Assembly: GCA_022510625.1 (NCBI GenBank)
Contig: JAFLTD010000021.1
Span: 1 to 38,614, forward strand
Origin: Lachnospiraceae bacterium
GTDB lineage: Bacteria; Bacillota; Clostridia; Lachnospirales; Lachnospiraceae
Direction: 5' to 3'
Length of the DNA: 38,614 nt
Shown here: positions 1 through 7,422 of the stretch, one piece after another
How positions within the stretch are numbered: the first letter of the stretch is position 1
Layout of the letters: each line of letters opens with the position of its first letter
The notes under the pieces: generated by a model
Told to the model about the DNA's origin: nothing
Seen by the model: only the letters and a program-made list of their open reading frames with translations
The model's database searches: none
Program-made: the position numbers and the translations under genes

Positions 1-231
1 GAGAAGCTTTGGCTCAAGCGGGAGATGGAACAGGATTATCTGGATGAGATTGCCGATTGCAGACGGGAGATCCAGAGCCGCATGCTGCAGTGCTATGCGA
101 TAGAGCGCGCAACCGGCGAAGAGCAGGAACTGGGCATCAATCCGTGTGTATTATCCAAGGCGGCGACGGAATACGCGCAGAATTACGTCTTCTTCAAGCT
201 TCCGATGCATGGGCTTGGGAAGAAAATGTAA
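1..231 (+). CDS. Hypothetical protein, C-terminal part (gene starts before window)
   Basis: The frame is open from the first base (EKLWLKREMEQDY...) and runs 76 codons to a TAA stop, so the true start lies outside the window. The first internal ATG is at 25. The visible part is charged and probably helical, with two cysteines and no membrane segment. I do not recognise the family. There is no clear terminator after it; the next bases lead into a long palindrome. It could belong to an upstream operon on the same strand. It is also possible that this is a short complete gene from ATG 25, but no good ribosome site precedes that ATG. Confidence 0.5.
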   Translation, partial: EKLWLKREMEQDYLDEIADCRREIQSRMLQCYAIERATGEEQELGINPCVLSKAATEYAQNYVFFKLPMHGLGKKM

Positions 232-264
232 AAGGGGATTTATAGATTCCATATATCATATTAT

Positions 265-490
265 GGCAAGTTGCACAAAATATCATTCGTTGTTAGCTCC
301 GTCGAGTGGATTTTCTAAATGTTCCGATTAGTATATCTCATATTGACGCGACCGCCCTCTACGAGCTTCCATGCTCGTTTCGGGCTTTTCGGAACATCCG
401 TGCCCCGAAATCGCTGACATAGAGAGGAACATTAAGAAAATCTCATGCGACTACGCAATAACAGCGATATGATATTTTGCGCAACTTGCC
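265..490. repeat. Long imperfect palindrome with nested hairpins
   Basis: The outer arms are GGCAAGTTGCACAAAATATC (from 265) and its near-exact complement ending at 490. A second pair matches at 310-325 and 426-441 (15 of 16 bases). Inside are a perfect 6-bp hairpin, ACGAGC/GCTCGT (361-366, 373-378), and a 7-bp pair TTTCGGG/CCCGAAA (378-384, 404-410). The whole 226-base unit could fold as one long hairpin. It has no coding frame and no target-site duplication that I can see. It fills most of the 294-base gap before the paralogue array. It may be a miniature inverted-repeat element remnant or a structured RNA/leader. Confidence 0.6.
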
Positions 491-525
491 GGTGAAATTA
501 TTGATATTTGAAAGGAGACTAAGAC

Positions 526-1326
526 ATGAGCATCAGCAAAATAGGAGAGGGTTACACGTACATCTACAATGCTCAGACTGGTAAATTGAGGACAAAAGAC
601 GGAGAACAGGATGACTTCGTCGATTATTTTAACGGGGATTTGAAAGGCGAGGATTCCGATACGTTGAACGGCATCGATAGAGCGAGAAAAGCAGATTTTG
701 ATAGGCTAATCAATATCTTTGGTGTCCATTATAACCTTTTCACTGGGTCAGAGACAGGCGAATACGAGATTACTACAGAGCAGGTCGATGCTATGACCGC
801 GGAGTATTCGGTGGATGGGAAAAAAATTATGACGCGCTATGTTGGGGAGGCTTATAGTCCCGATGAAATCAAACAATTTTTGACAAATTCACCGCCGTTT
901 AAAACGCGTACATCAAAAGGTTATGATCCTGCGGACAACAGTATTAATCTGGCAGTTGGGGATAGGTTTGATTTAGGAAACGGCAGTTGTCTGGTTGTAG
1001 GAGATAACCGCGTATATGTTGAAGGGGAGGAAAACGATGCGGCAAATCGACTGATGTGGGCGCTGAATAACCTGATTCACTTTGCAGACCAGCAAATGGT
1101 CGCCAGCTGGATCGACAAGGAGAGCACACCGATGCTGCTTGATTTGCTTAAGGAGTTGGGAGTGGATACGGACAGAGAGTTTATCATCAACGGAACGAAA
1201 TGTGAAGTGCGTGACGGAAGAATACGGGAAGTCGAGAATAGCCATTTCGCGCCTAGCTCTGTTTATAATGCGATGGTCAAGAGATATGAGGAATGGCTCT
1301 ATACGCCGTTGTCGGAAAGGAAATAA
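526..1326 (+). CDS. Array protein 1, unknown function (group A, 266 aa)
   Basis: The start ATG follows AAAGGAG at a good distance. The protein begins MSISKIGEGYTYIYN, a variant of the array signature, and has no signal peptide or membrane segment. The C-terminal half (about residues 140-235) matches array protein 5 at 2936-3886: a stretch of the form VGDxFxLxNGxxLxVxDNxVxVxG, then a helical part, then LGVDTDREFIINGT, which parallels IGIDTSKPFTVNG there. I do not recognise a catalytic motif. It is the first gene of a closely spaced same-strand array and may be the operon head. Families of unknown function of this kind are recorded from Eubacterium rectale-like bacteria, but I could not verify a match. 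Confidence 0.75.
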   Translation: MSISKIGEGYTYIYNAQTGKLRTKDGEQDDFVDYFNGDLKGEDSDTLNGIDRARKADFDRLINIFGVHYNLFTGSETGEYEITTEQVDAMTAEYSVDGKKIMTRYVGEAYSPDEIKQFLTNSPPFKTRTSKGYDPADNSINLAVGDRFDLGNGSCLVVGDNRVYVEGEENDAANRLMWALNNLIHFADQQMVASWIDKESTPMLLDLLKELGVDTDREFIINGTKCEVRDGRIREVENSHFAPSSVYNAMVKRYEEWLYTPLSERK

Positions 1327-1387
1327 TGATTTATAGACAGCATAGATTAAGGCAAGTTAGTGTTCTAAAAAAGAAGGAGAACGCCAA

Positions 1388-1780
1388 ATGAACATCAACG
1401 GATTAGGAAATTTATATGACAGAACATATGAAACATATCAATCCAGTAAGTACGCACAGTCTTTTTCGGATTTTCTGGATAAGGTAAATGAAGATAAAAG
1501 TAATGTTACCGATATGTCCACTAAAGAAAGCTCGGAAGAGAAATCGGATGATAAGAAAGACATGCCCGAAGAGGAAGGAACCAGAACGGAGATCGTGGTA
1601 AGACCCGACGGCTCGAAAGTCCTGATGATTACGGTGAGTGTCGGCGGACAGGATGCCGTCACCAGCGTCGAACTTGCCAAGCCGACAGGAGAAGATATTC
1701 CGAGTAGGGACATCTCAGGGGATACAGACATGAATGATACTGTAGATAAATTAGAAGCGAGAATACAGGGAGAACAGTAA
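1388..1780 (+). CDS. Array protein 2, small acidic protein (130 aa)
   Basis: An AAGAAGGAGAA ribosome site precedes the ATG. The N-terminus MNINGLGNLYDRTYE carries the array signature, and SFSDFLDKV follows at about residue 25, matching the SFxxxL/M element of the neighbours. A charged, low-complexity Ser/Glu/Asp/Lys linker (about 38-62) leads to a short predicted beta region, TEIVVRPDGSKVLMITVSVG. There is no signal peptide, no cysteine and no membrane segment. The small size and flexible linker resemble secreted-substrate or chaperone-like proteins, but that is only an impression. The next gene starts 1 base after its stop, so the two are probably translated together. Confidence 0.7.
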   Translation: MNINGLGNLYDRTYETYQSSKYAQSFSDFLDKVNEDKSNVTDMSTKESSEEKSDDKKDMPEEEGTRTEIVVRPDGSKVLMITVSVGGQDAVTSVELAKPTGEDIPSRDISGDTDMNDTVDKLEARIQGEQ

Positions 1781-1781
1781 A

Positions 1782-2327
1782 GTGAACATCAACGGAATAT
1801 CAGCAGGCTATTATCAAACAGAATATACAAATAACCAAACAGCTAAAGCAACAGGTACAAGTTTTTCTAACCAGCTTAACAACATTGCAGGTAAGGGACA
1901 AATCGTTTATATGAAAACAGACGATATGCTCTACTCCGGCGGCAATGGTACGGGACTGTCCTTTTATCTTAAATATGCAGAAGGTTCGACAGAAGATGAT
2001 CCTATTGTTATTGCAAAAGGCATTGATGAAAACGGGGAAGAATTTGAACAGACTATACATATCAATAAGATAAACCCAAAGTGTGCGACATATGTAGAGA
2101 TGCATGCATTGGAAGCACATCTGGATGTTGAAAAGAGATTCGGTTATTCTTCCCTTCCGATTGGCGGCACCGGAGAGATGGGCCTACATGACAGGGCAGA
2201 CTTTATGGATCTGTTCGAGAAAGCAATCAGTGATTTTATAAAGCTGAATGAGCATAGAGCAGCGGCATATTACAGGTACAGTATGAAGGCTTGTTGGGAT
2301 TTTATGAGCAAGAAATATGATATATAG
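1782..2327 (+). CDS. Array protein 3, unknown function (group B, divergent, 181 aa)
   Basis: I chose the GTG at 1782 because it gives the conserved start MNINGISAGYYQTEY and lies behind GGGAGAA. SFSNQLNNI follows at about residue 27. The core (about 85-125) aligns with group B proteins 4, 6 and 8: DDPIVIAKGIDENGEEF, then IHINKINPKCATYVEMHALEAHL. In those proteins the same place reads NPxYxVxxWDxxGNxTER, then IDxSKIxxxNCD. So this is a diverged group B member. It has no export signal or membrane segment. The stop codon lies 15 bases before the next ATG. Confidence 0.72.
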   Translation: MNINGISAGYYQTEYTNNQTAKATGTSFSNQLNNIAGKGQIVYMKTDDMLYSGGNGTGLSFYLKYAEGSTEDDPIVIAKGIDENGEEFEQTIHINKINPKCATYVEMHALEAHLDVEKRFGYSSLPIGGTGEMGLHDRADFMDLFEKAISDFIKLNEHRAAAYYRYSMKACWDFMSKKYDI

Positions 2328-2341
2328 TGGAGGGCAGGAAA

Positions 2342-2914
2342 ATGAATGTAGGCGGAATATCAACAAACTATTCGGCGGCATATGACGCTGAAAAGGCGCA
2401 GAAAGTAGGATCAACCGGTGATTTTGCCGAGAAGATAGCCGGAGCGGCACAAGCGAGCGGAACAGAAGCAACCGCAGCCGCGCACGGTTTCGATGATGAA
2501 TCGGGAGATGTTGCGGTATTGCAAATGCTTTATACGAACAGCGGAATAAAATATACGGTGTATAAAACCCAGGATTTTAGTCCGGAGAATCCTATTTATA
2601 AGGTTAAGATGTGGGATTCGGAGGAAAACATGACAGAGCGCTTGATTGATGCGTCAAAGATAAATCTTAGAAATTGTGATACGTTTGAATGGGAAGTATA
2701 TGCTATTCATTTAAAGGAAAGCGGGAAGGCTGATTTTAAAGATACCATATTGCAAGCCATAACGGCCGAGCAAAATGGCTTCGGTTCATCATGGGACCAT
2801 TCAGCAAAAATTAATTGGGTGGAAGCCGTTAAAGATATTATGCAGTCTTCATATAACCGCGGAGATTTAAAGGGATATATGGAGTGGAAGAATTTCCTGA
2901 GTTTCTTAGAGTAG
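2342..2914 (+). CDS. Array protein 4, unknown function (group B, 190 aa)
   Basis: The frame opens at a GTG at 2327 that overlaps the previous stop, but ATG 2342 is preceded by GGAGGGCAGGAA and gives the conserved start MNVGGISTNYSAAYDAEKAQK. DFAEKIAGA follows at about residue 28. The core reads VYKTQDFSPENPIYKVKMWD, ENMTERLIDASKINLRNCDT, and near the end NWVEAVKDIMQSSYNRGDLKGY followed by KNFLSFL. These blocks are shared in order with 3948-4529 and 5614-6207. The start region is also very similar at the DNA level to that of 3948, which suggests fairly recent duplication. Function unknown. Confidence 0.75.
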   Translation: MNVGGISTNYSAAYDAEKAQKVGSTGDFAEKIAGAAQASGTEATAAAHGFDDESGDVAVLQMLYTNSGIKYTVYKTQDFSPENPIYKVKMWDSEENMTERLIDASKINLRNCDTFEWEVYAIHLKESGKADFKDTILQAITAEQNGFGSSWDHSAKINWVEAVKDIMQSSYNRGDLKGYMEWKNFLSFLE

Positions 2915-2935
2915 AAATATAAGAGGATATGTGAA

Positions 2936-3886
2936 ATGAATGTAAATGATACGATGTACATAAACCCCTATACCTTTCAAGCGACATCTAAAAGGGTTAC
3001 CGGGGTAGAAAACAGGAGAGAAATCGCCGAATTGCTGCGGGATGAGACTATGTTCAGAGCGACCAGTCCGGAGGAACTGATGGGTGGGATAGGCAAACCC
3101 CTAAAACTGGCCGGTACGACAAGCGTCAATAGATTCGGCAACTCTGTAAATTTTGCCGAAGGTGCGAGCATAACACTGCCCGGCGGCTATGTGCTGACGG
3201 TTAATGATTATTATGTTGCGGTATCCGGTGGAGATCCTTATAACCAGGCTGCCCAAAGAGATGCATTCGATATGGCAAGCGCCCTTACAATGATTCTCAG
3301 GAACGCCGGCGGAACGGCAAATACAGTAGCCTCCAGCAGTTCAGAGTACCAAAAATGGACCGAAAATGTCTCAAAAGTAATGAGATATATTGGGATAGAT
3401 ACGTCAAAACCCTTTACCGTAAACGGAATGCGATACACTACAAACAGTAAGGGATATTTTGAGTCAGCGGCGAGTACGGCGGCACAGGAAGCCTATAAAC
3501 GGCAGATAGCAGCCAACAGGACATATGAATTCGCGGATGAACGGACGAAAAAGAAGATTGCGTATTTGACCGATTACTATTTATCCACTGTACCGGAAGA
3601 TGTGAAAGCCGCATGGCATGATGCTTTGGAAGAAACAGGTATTAACCCGTTCCAAAGCGGCTATGTCAGTACGCTGCAGCAGCTTTCCGTGGAGCAGGAT
3701 TTCCTGACAGGAGGGAACGATAACATTTTCGGGGACTCTCTGGAAAGCAGTATCAATGCGGTAAATCGTATTTTGGATAGGATTGCCGATCCTTTGGGAG
3801 AAGTAAAAGCCGAGAGAAGAGAATTTCTTCAGCAGGAGAAGGTGTTCTATCAAACTTTATTGAGTAAATTAGAGAAAAGCGCATAG
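2936..3886 (+). CDS. Array protein 5, unknown function (group A, 316 aa)
   Basis: The ATG follows AAGAGGATATGTGAA. The N-terminus MNVNDTMYINPYTFQATSKR is a looser version of the array signature. About residues 60-175 match protein 1: a beta-rich part (NFAEGASITLPGGYVLTVND, then YYVAVSGG), an Ala-rich helical part with AASALTMILRN-like spacing, then IGIDTSKPFTVNGMRYTTNS. A helical C-terminal extension of about 130 residues is absent from protein 1. There are no cysteines, signal peptide or membrane segment. A 9-bp hairpin follows the stop immediately. Function unknown. Confidence 0.73.
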   Translation: MNVNDTMYINPYTFQATSKRVTGVENRREIAELLRDETMFRATSPEELMGGIGKPLKLAGTTSVNRFGNSVNFAEGASITLPGGYVLTVNDYYVAVSGGDPYNQAAQRDAFDMASALTMILRNAGGTANTVASSSSEYQKWTENVSKVMRYIGIDTSKPFTVNGMRYTTNSKGYFESAASTAAQEAYKRQIAANRTYEFADERTKKKIAYLTDYYLSTVPEDVKAAWHDALEETGINPFQSGYVSTLQQLSVEQDFLTGGNDNIFGDSLESSINAVNRILDRIADPLGEVKAERREFLQQEKVFYQTLLSKLEKSA

Positions 3887-3913
3887 GCGGTTCCGAACGA
3901 CAGAGGAACCGCC
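3886..3913 (+). other. Intra-array hairpin without T-tract
   Basis: GGCGGTTCC (3886-3894) pairs perfectly with GGAACCGCC (3905-3913) across a 10-base loop. It begins at the last base of the stop codon of array protein 5. CAAAAGAATA follows, so it lacks the T-run of an intrinsic terminator. It more likely marks mRNA processing, stability or partial attenuation between genes 5 and 6. Confidence 0.6.
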
Positions 3914-3947
3914 CAAAAGAATAGTACATAGAATTGGGGATATGAAA

Positions 3948-4529
3948 ATGAATGTAGGCGGATTAACAACATATTATCCGGCGGCATATAACGCTGAAAA
4001 AGCACAAAAGACAGGAACTCATAAAAGTTTTGCAAAAAGTATGGAGGAGATAATTCAGGAAAGCGGAGTGGGTTCAGTAGGTTCGGTTAACGAATCGGGA
4101 GAGATCGTTGTGTGGAAATGCTGCGATAATGTCAATGGTTTGTTAACTACAGTGTATAAGACCCCGGATTTTGACCCGGAGAACCCCGTGTATAAGGTCA
4201 AGACGTGGGGTACAGATGGAAATGTGACAGAGCGCATGATAGATGTGTCTAAGATAGACACTAAGAATTGTGATGCGTATGAAATGTTTACCTATATTTC
4301 CTATCTGAAAGACAGTGGCAAAGGAGATTATAGGGAAACTACGAGTGAATTCTCATTGGTCTGGGCAATAAAAAATATAGGTCCGGATGGTCTTCCCAAA
4401 CAATGCGATTACTCAGAAAAAGTAAACTGGGTGGAATTAGTTCAACAGATCATGCAATTACAATATGATGTCGGAAATCTGGCAGGTTATATGCAGTTTA
4501 AGAAGTTTTTGGAGTTGCTGGAGGGTTGA
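3948..4529 (+). CDS. Array protein 6, unknown function (group B, 193 aa)
   Basis: Two ATGs (3942, 3948) are possible. The second is 7 bases after GGGGA and gives the family start MNVGGLTTYYPAAYNAEKAQ, so I use it. SFAKSMEEI follows. The core blocks are TTVYKTPDFDPENPVYKVKT, GNVTERMIDVSKI, KNCDAYEMFTYISYLKDSG, NWVELVQQIMQLQYDVGNLA and GYMQFKKFLELL, collinear with proteins 4 and 8. There is no membrane segment or signal peptide. The gene ends 2 bases before the next start, with the next ribosome site inside its last codons, so translation is probably coupled. Confidence 0.76.
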   Translation: MNVGGLTTYYPAAYNAEKAQKTGTHKSFAKSMEEIIQESGVGSVGSVNESGEIVVWKCCDNVNGLLTTVYKTPDFDPENPVYKVKTWGTDGNVTERMIDVSKIDTKNCDAYEMFTYISYLKDSGKGDYRETTSEFSLVWAIKNIGPDGLPKQCDYSEKVNWVELVQQIMQLQYDVGNLAGYMQFKKFLELLEG

Positions 4530-4531
4530 GA

Positions 4532-5617
4532 ATGAGTATCGGTAGCATAGGAAGTGCCAATTCTTATATTTATAATAACGTGAATAGAAGCAATAACCGG
4601 AATAATGGAACAGACCGATTTGACCGGTTTGGAGTTACAACCGCGTCAAATGCGCATGAAGTGTCAGAACAGAGCAGCAGGTTTACCGCATATGATGCGT
4701 ATCAAAGTGCGACGGCGAATGTATGGTTTCGGAGCGAGATCGGGGAGTATTATTTACAGAATATTGAGCGGAGAGACGCTAATTTTGCATATCAGGCAAA
4801 AAGCGGGCTGCAAAAAGTAGATAACGAAAGATATCTTATTGATGTTATGGATACAATCGAAGGCTGCTGGTATATATATGATAAGGTACGTGATGAGAGA
4901 ATTATATTTGACCCCATGAGTTCCAGCATCCAGACGGATGAAAATACGGGGAAAGATTATATCATATCCTGTGATCCCTGGGGAGGACTGATGAATGTAA
5001 TGGAGGCCGATCATGCGCTGGTAGAAAGCATCAAGACATTTCTTCAAACGGATGATGTTACAAAGTTAAATTTGAATGATAAATACACCGTTGAAATTCA
5101 CGAATCTACCGGGATAGAGTTCCTGAAAGTGAAAGGACGGGAAGGATACGGCACATGGTTCCTGACAAGTGAGCAGGAGATGCTTGATAAATTGCAGGAT
5201 CTGGCAAATCTATATAAGGAGAAATATCCTAACATAGTGACCGATGATAATCTTGCATTGACATTTTATGCTATGGGTGAGGTTGCAGGCAATGTTGTGA
5301 GAACTGCGAACGGCATTATGATTGTTGCCTGCAACGGCATGAGCTATTACGATAACGCAGATCCATCAAAAAATTGGGGTGTCATGTGGTCGTTCAATGA
5401 TACAGATATATATAATAAGGTGATGCAGGCCATGACGGAAGGGCTCATAGCCGGGAACGATGTGGAAGATTATGAGATATGGAAAGCATTTTTCGAAGAA
5501 CAGGAGATAGAGTTTGAAAAAGCCTTGTCAGATGAAGAATTGGCTGCCATTGCTAAAGAGATAGAAATGCACAATCTTGAAAACGGAAAAAGAATTAATA
5601 GGGAGGCATGGAAATGA
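4532..5617 (+). CDS. Array protein 7, unknown function (group C, 361 aa)
   Basis: A TTG at 4526 opens the frame, but ATG 4532 lies 6 bases after GGAGGG and gives MSIGSIGSANSYIYNNVNRS, so I use it. An Asn/Arg-rich stretch follows. From about residue 85 the protein matches array protein 9: NERYLIDVMD, YIYDKVRDERIIFDP, a GKDYII block, LNDKYTVEIHESTGIEFLKV, LDKLQDLANLYKEKYPNI, then GxIMxxxxNxxSYYDNADPS. The C-terminus is charged and helical. I recognise no catalytic motif. It overlaps the next gene by ATGA, which implies translational coupling. Confidence 0.74.
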   Translation: MSIGSIGSANSYIYNNVNRSNNRNNGTDRFDRFGVTTASNAHEVSEQSSRFTAYDAYQSATANVWFRSEIGEYYLQNIERRDANFAYQAKSGLQKVDNERYLIDVMDTIEGCWYIYDKVRDERIIFDPMSSSIQTDENTGKDYIISCDPWGGLMNVMEADHALVESIKTFLQTDDVTKLNLNDKYTVEIHESTGIEFLKVKGREGYGTWFLTSEQEMLDKLQDLANLYKEKYPNIVTDDNLALTFYAMGEVAGNVVRTANGIMIVACNGMSYYDNADPSKNWGVMWSFNDTDIYNKVMQAMTEGLIAGNDVEDYEIWKAFFEEQEIEFEKALSDEELAAIAKEIEMHNLENGKRINREAWK

Positions 5618-6207
5618 ACGTAGGCGGAATCACATCAAATTACCCGATCGGATATGAGACGAGAAAAACACATAAAGCAGTGCCTGAACAGAGTTTTGCA
5701 AACACTATGGGGAAAACGGCAAATGTGAACAGCAAGCAGGTTTTTACACTGCATTGGTTTGAAAACGAGTTGGGTGAAAAACCCATTGGAGCAAGGGGGC
5801 TTGAGAATGGCGGTTCTACAACCGTGTATAAGCCTGTTGATTTTGACCCGGCAAATCCTGTCTACAGAGTGAGGATATGGGATGCAGAGGGCAATATGAC
5901 AGAGCGTATGGTAGATATTTCCAAAGTCGATCCGAAAAACTGCGATATTATTGATATGCACGCATATGCCTGCCATCTGACCGACAGTGGAGAGTTCCCC
6001 GATGCGCAATTTACGTTTATGTGTGCACATGATGTCAAACGGGTAATGGAGAATCCATCCAATCCGGGCGGTTTTCGGGATAACTGTTTAGATAAGTATA
6101 ACTGGCTGGATGTCGTGAAAGGTGCCATGCAGATGCAGTATGATGCGGGAAATCTTGCCGGTTATCTGGATTATAAGAAGTTTTGGGATTTTCTGACACA
6201 GAGATAA
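5614..6207 (+). CDS. Array protein 8, unknown function (group B, 197 aa)
   Basis: ATG 5614 overlaps the preceding stop as ATGA and is 7 bases after GGAGG. ATG 5608 is too close to that site. The start is MNVGGITSNYPIGYETRKTH, then SFANTMGKT at about residue 28. The core has TTVYKPVDFDPANPVYRVRI, WDAEGNMTERMVDISKVDPK, NCDIIDMHAYACHLTDSG, then NWLDVVKGAMQMQYDAGNLA and GYLDYKKFWDFL, the same order as proteins 4 and 6. It carries a few extra residues around LHWFENELGEKPIGARGLEN. Function unknown, no export signal. Confidence 0.76.
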   Translation: MNVGGITSNYPIGYETRKTHKAVPEQSFANTMGKTANVNSKQVFTLHWFENELGEKPIGARGLENGGSTTVYKPVDFDPANPVYRVRIWDAEGNMTERMVDISKVDPKNCDIIDMHAYACHLTDSGEFPDAQFTFMCAHDVKRVMENPSNPGGFRDNCLDKYNWLDVVKGAMQMQYDAGNLAGYLDYKKFWDFLTQR

Positions 6208-6229
6208 TACATAGAATTGAGGAAGCGGG

Positions 6230-7135
6230 ATGAATATCGGAGCATCTTTATATTATTTGAATACCGGCGCAAGGAATTTCTCACCAAATGCGGCAACCAG
6301 GGTAAGCAGCGGCAGTGGGGATCAGTTTATTGATGCGCTTTTGTCGAAAACCGGTGCAGGTCGGGATACATTTATACAAGCAGGTCAGGACAGAAGCTAT
6401 TTTATGTATGATACCAAAATAGCGAACGCTCTTTTTCAAACGAAAGGACAGCCGTATTCCGGGGAAATCCGGGATGTAGAGACGGAAAGATATACTATCA
6501 CGTCACGGAGCAGAGGCGAACTGTGCATTTACGACAAAATGCGCGATGAAAATTTTATATGGGACTTAAGTAAAAATAATGTTCAAGTAGATACAAAGAC
6601 AGGAAGTAAATTCCTGATCGATAACTTGGGCTCCGGATTCTTTATCATGGCAGCGGTTGACAGTGAATTAGAGGACGGGTTAAAGCAGGCGTTAGGCGTA
6701 GATGTGCTGGAAGAAAAGAATCTGACAGGCTTTACGGTTCATGAGGATCGAAAGACAGGAATCCGATATATTACCGCCAATGGGTATGAGAGTCAGGGCG
6801 GACAGATTATCATGGACAAGAATGCACGTACACAGCTTGACTCTCTGGCAAAAGAGTATATGAAAGAATACCCCGGATTGATGAGGACATACAACGAGGC
6901 ATTGTTTTATGCATCTTTTGAAGTTCGAGGTATGGCAAGACGGGTTTCAGGCGGTATTATGATGCTTGGTCCCAACTCGCTCTCCTTTAAAAGCGCAGAC
7001 GGACAAAATGATTGGGTACTTATCTTTGATCAGGAGTATTGGGATACGATGAAGGCGTTATTTGATAAGGCTGAGGATGATAAGGCAGGGGAAAAGGAAT
7101 TCTGGAAAATAAAAAATAACATGTATTTTGCGTAA
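6230..7135 (+). CDS. Array protein 9, unknown function (group C, 301 aa)
   Basis: The ATG follows TTGAGGAAGCGGG. The N-terminus MNIGASLYYLNTGARNFSPN has the array flavour, and QFIDALLSKTG follows at about residue 35. Residues from about 80 match protein 7: TERYTITSRS, CIYDKMRDENFIWDL, TGSKFLIDNLGSGFFIMAAV, GFTVHEDRKTGIRYITANGY, LDSLAKEYMKEYPGLM, then GGIMMLGPNSLSFKSADG. There is no signal peptide or membrane segment. It is followed by a 205-base gap, so it may end the first transcription unit of the array. Confidence 0.74.
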   Translation: MNIGASLYYLNTGARNFSPNAATRVSSGSGDQFIDALLSKTGAGRDTFIQAGQDRSYFMYDTKIANALFQTKGQPYSGEIRDVETERYTITSRSRGELCIYDKMRDENFIWDLSKNNVQVDTKTGSKFLIDNLGSGFFIMAAVDSELEDGLKQALGVDVLEEKNLTGFTVHEDRKTGIRYITANGYESQGGQIIMDKNARTQLDSLAKEYMKEYPGLMRTYNEALFYASFEVRGMARRVSGGIMMLGPNSLSFKSADGQNDWVLIFDQEYWDTMKALFDKAEDDKAGEKEFWKIKNNMYFA

Positions 7136-7148
7136 TATATTTTGTCAA

Positions 7149-7168
7149 ATATTCGGTAAGCCGAATAT
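7149..7168. promoter_or_regulatory. Short perfect inverted repeat between array genes
   Basis: ATATTCGG (7149-7156) and CCGAATAT (7161-7168) are separated by TAAG. It sits 14 bases after array gene 9. No T-run follows, so it is a poor terminator and could be an operator or weak RNA hairpin. The rest of the 7136-7340 gap is AT-rich with no other structure that I can name; a promoter for the last array genes may lie there. Confidence 0.35.
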
Positions 7169-7340
7169 CAACAGATATTCTTTGAATACATGGTTTCAAA
7201 ATTATATTGTTAGAGTGAAAAATCGGAAAATGTATTTTGCAGGAAATCTTGCAAGCGGACGTTATATCTAAAATTACGACAATTTTTTTGCAAGATAAAT
7301 AGCAGAACGCCTTCAAAGAGGGAATTTCAAGGAGGGAAAA

Positions 7341-7418
7341 ATGATAACAACAGGAATAACAGGTGCTACGCAAGGCATCAGAGCACATAGTGCTGTCAAA
7401 CAGCTGGGAGGGAGATAA
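7341..7418 (+). CDS. Possible 25-aa protein or leader peptide
   Basis: AAGGAGGG lies 5 bases before ATG 7341, one of the strongest ribosome sites in the window. The frame gives MITTGITGATQGIRAHSAVK followed by QLGGR, then TAA, 4 bases before the next ATG. Its last codons (CTGGGAGGGAGA) contain the ribosome site of the next gene, so translating it could couple to array protein 10. Gly/Thr-rich and without hydrophobic stretch. It could be a real small protein, a leader peptide or chance. Confidence 0.4.
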   Translation: MITTGITGATQGIRAHSAVKQLGGR

Positions 7419-7422
7419 AAAT

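Noticed and set aside
232-525. Flagellar sigma-28 promoter before the array
   Set aside because: I looked for TAAA-N15-GCCGATAA-like sequence and found no convincing match, so the flagellar link rests only on the N-terminal signature.
7149-7168. Terminator after array gene 9
   Set aside because: The stem is good but only 8 bp, AT-rich and without a T-run; kept only as a possible operator.
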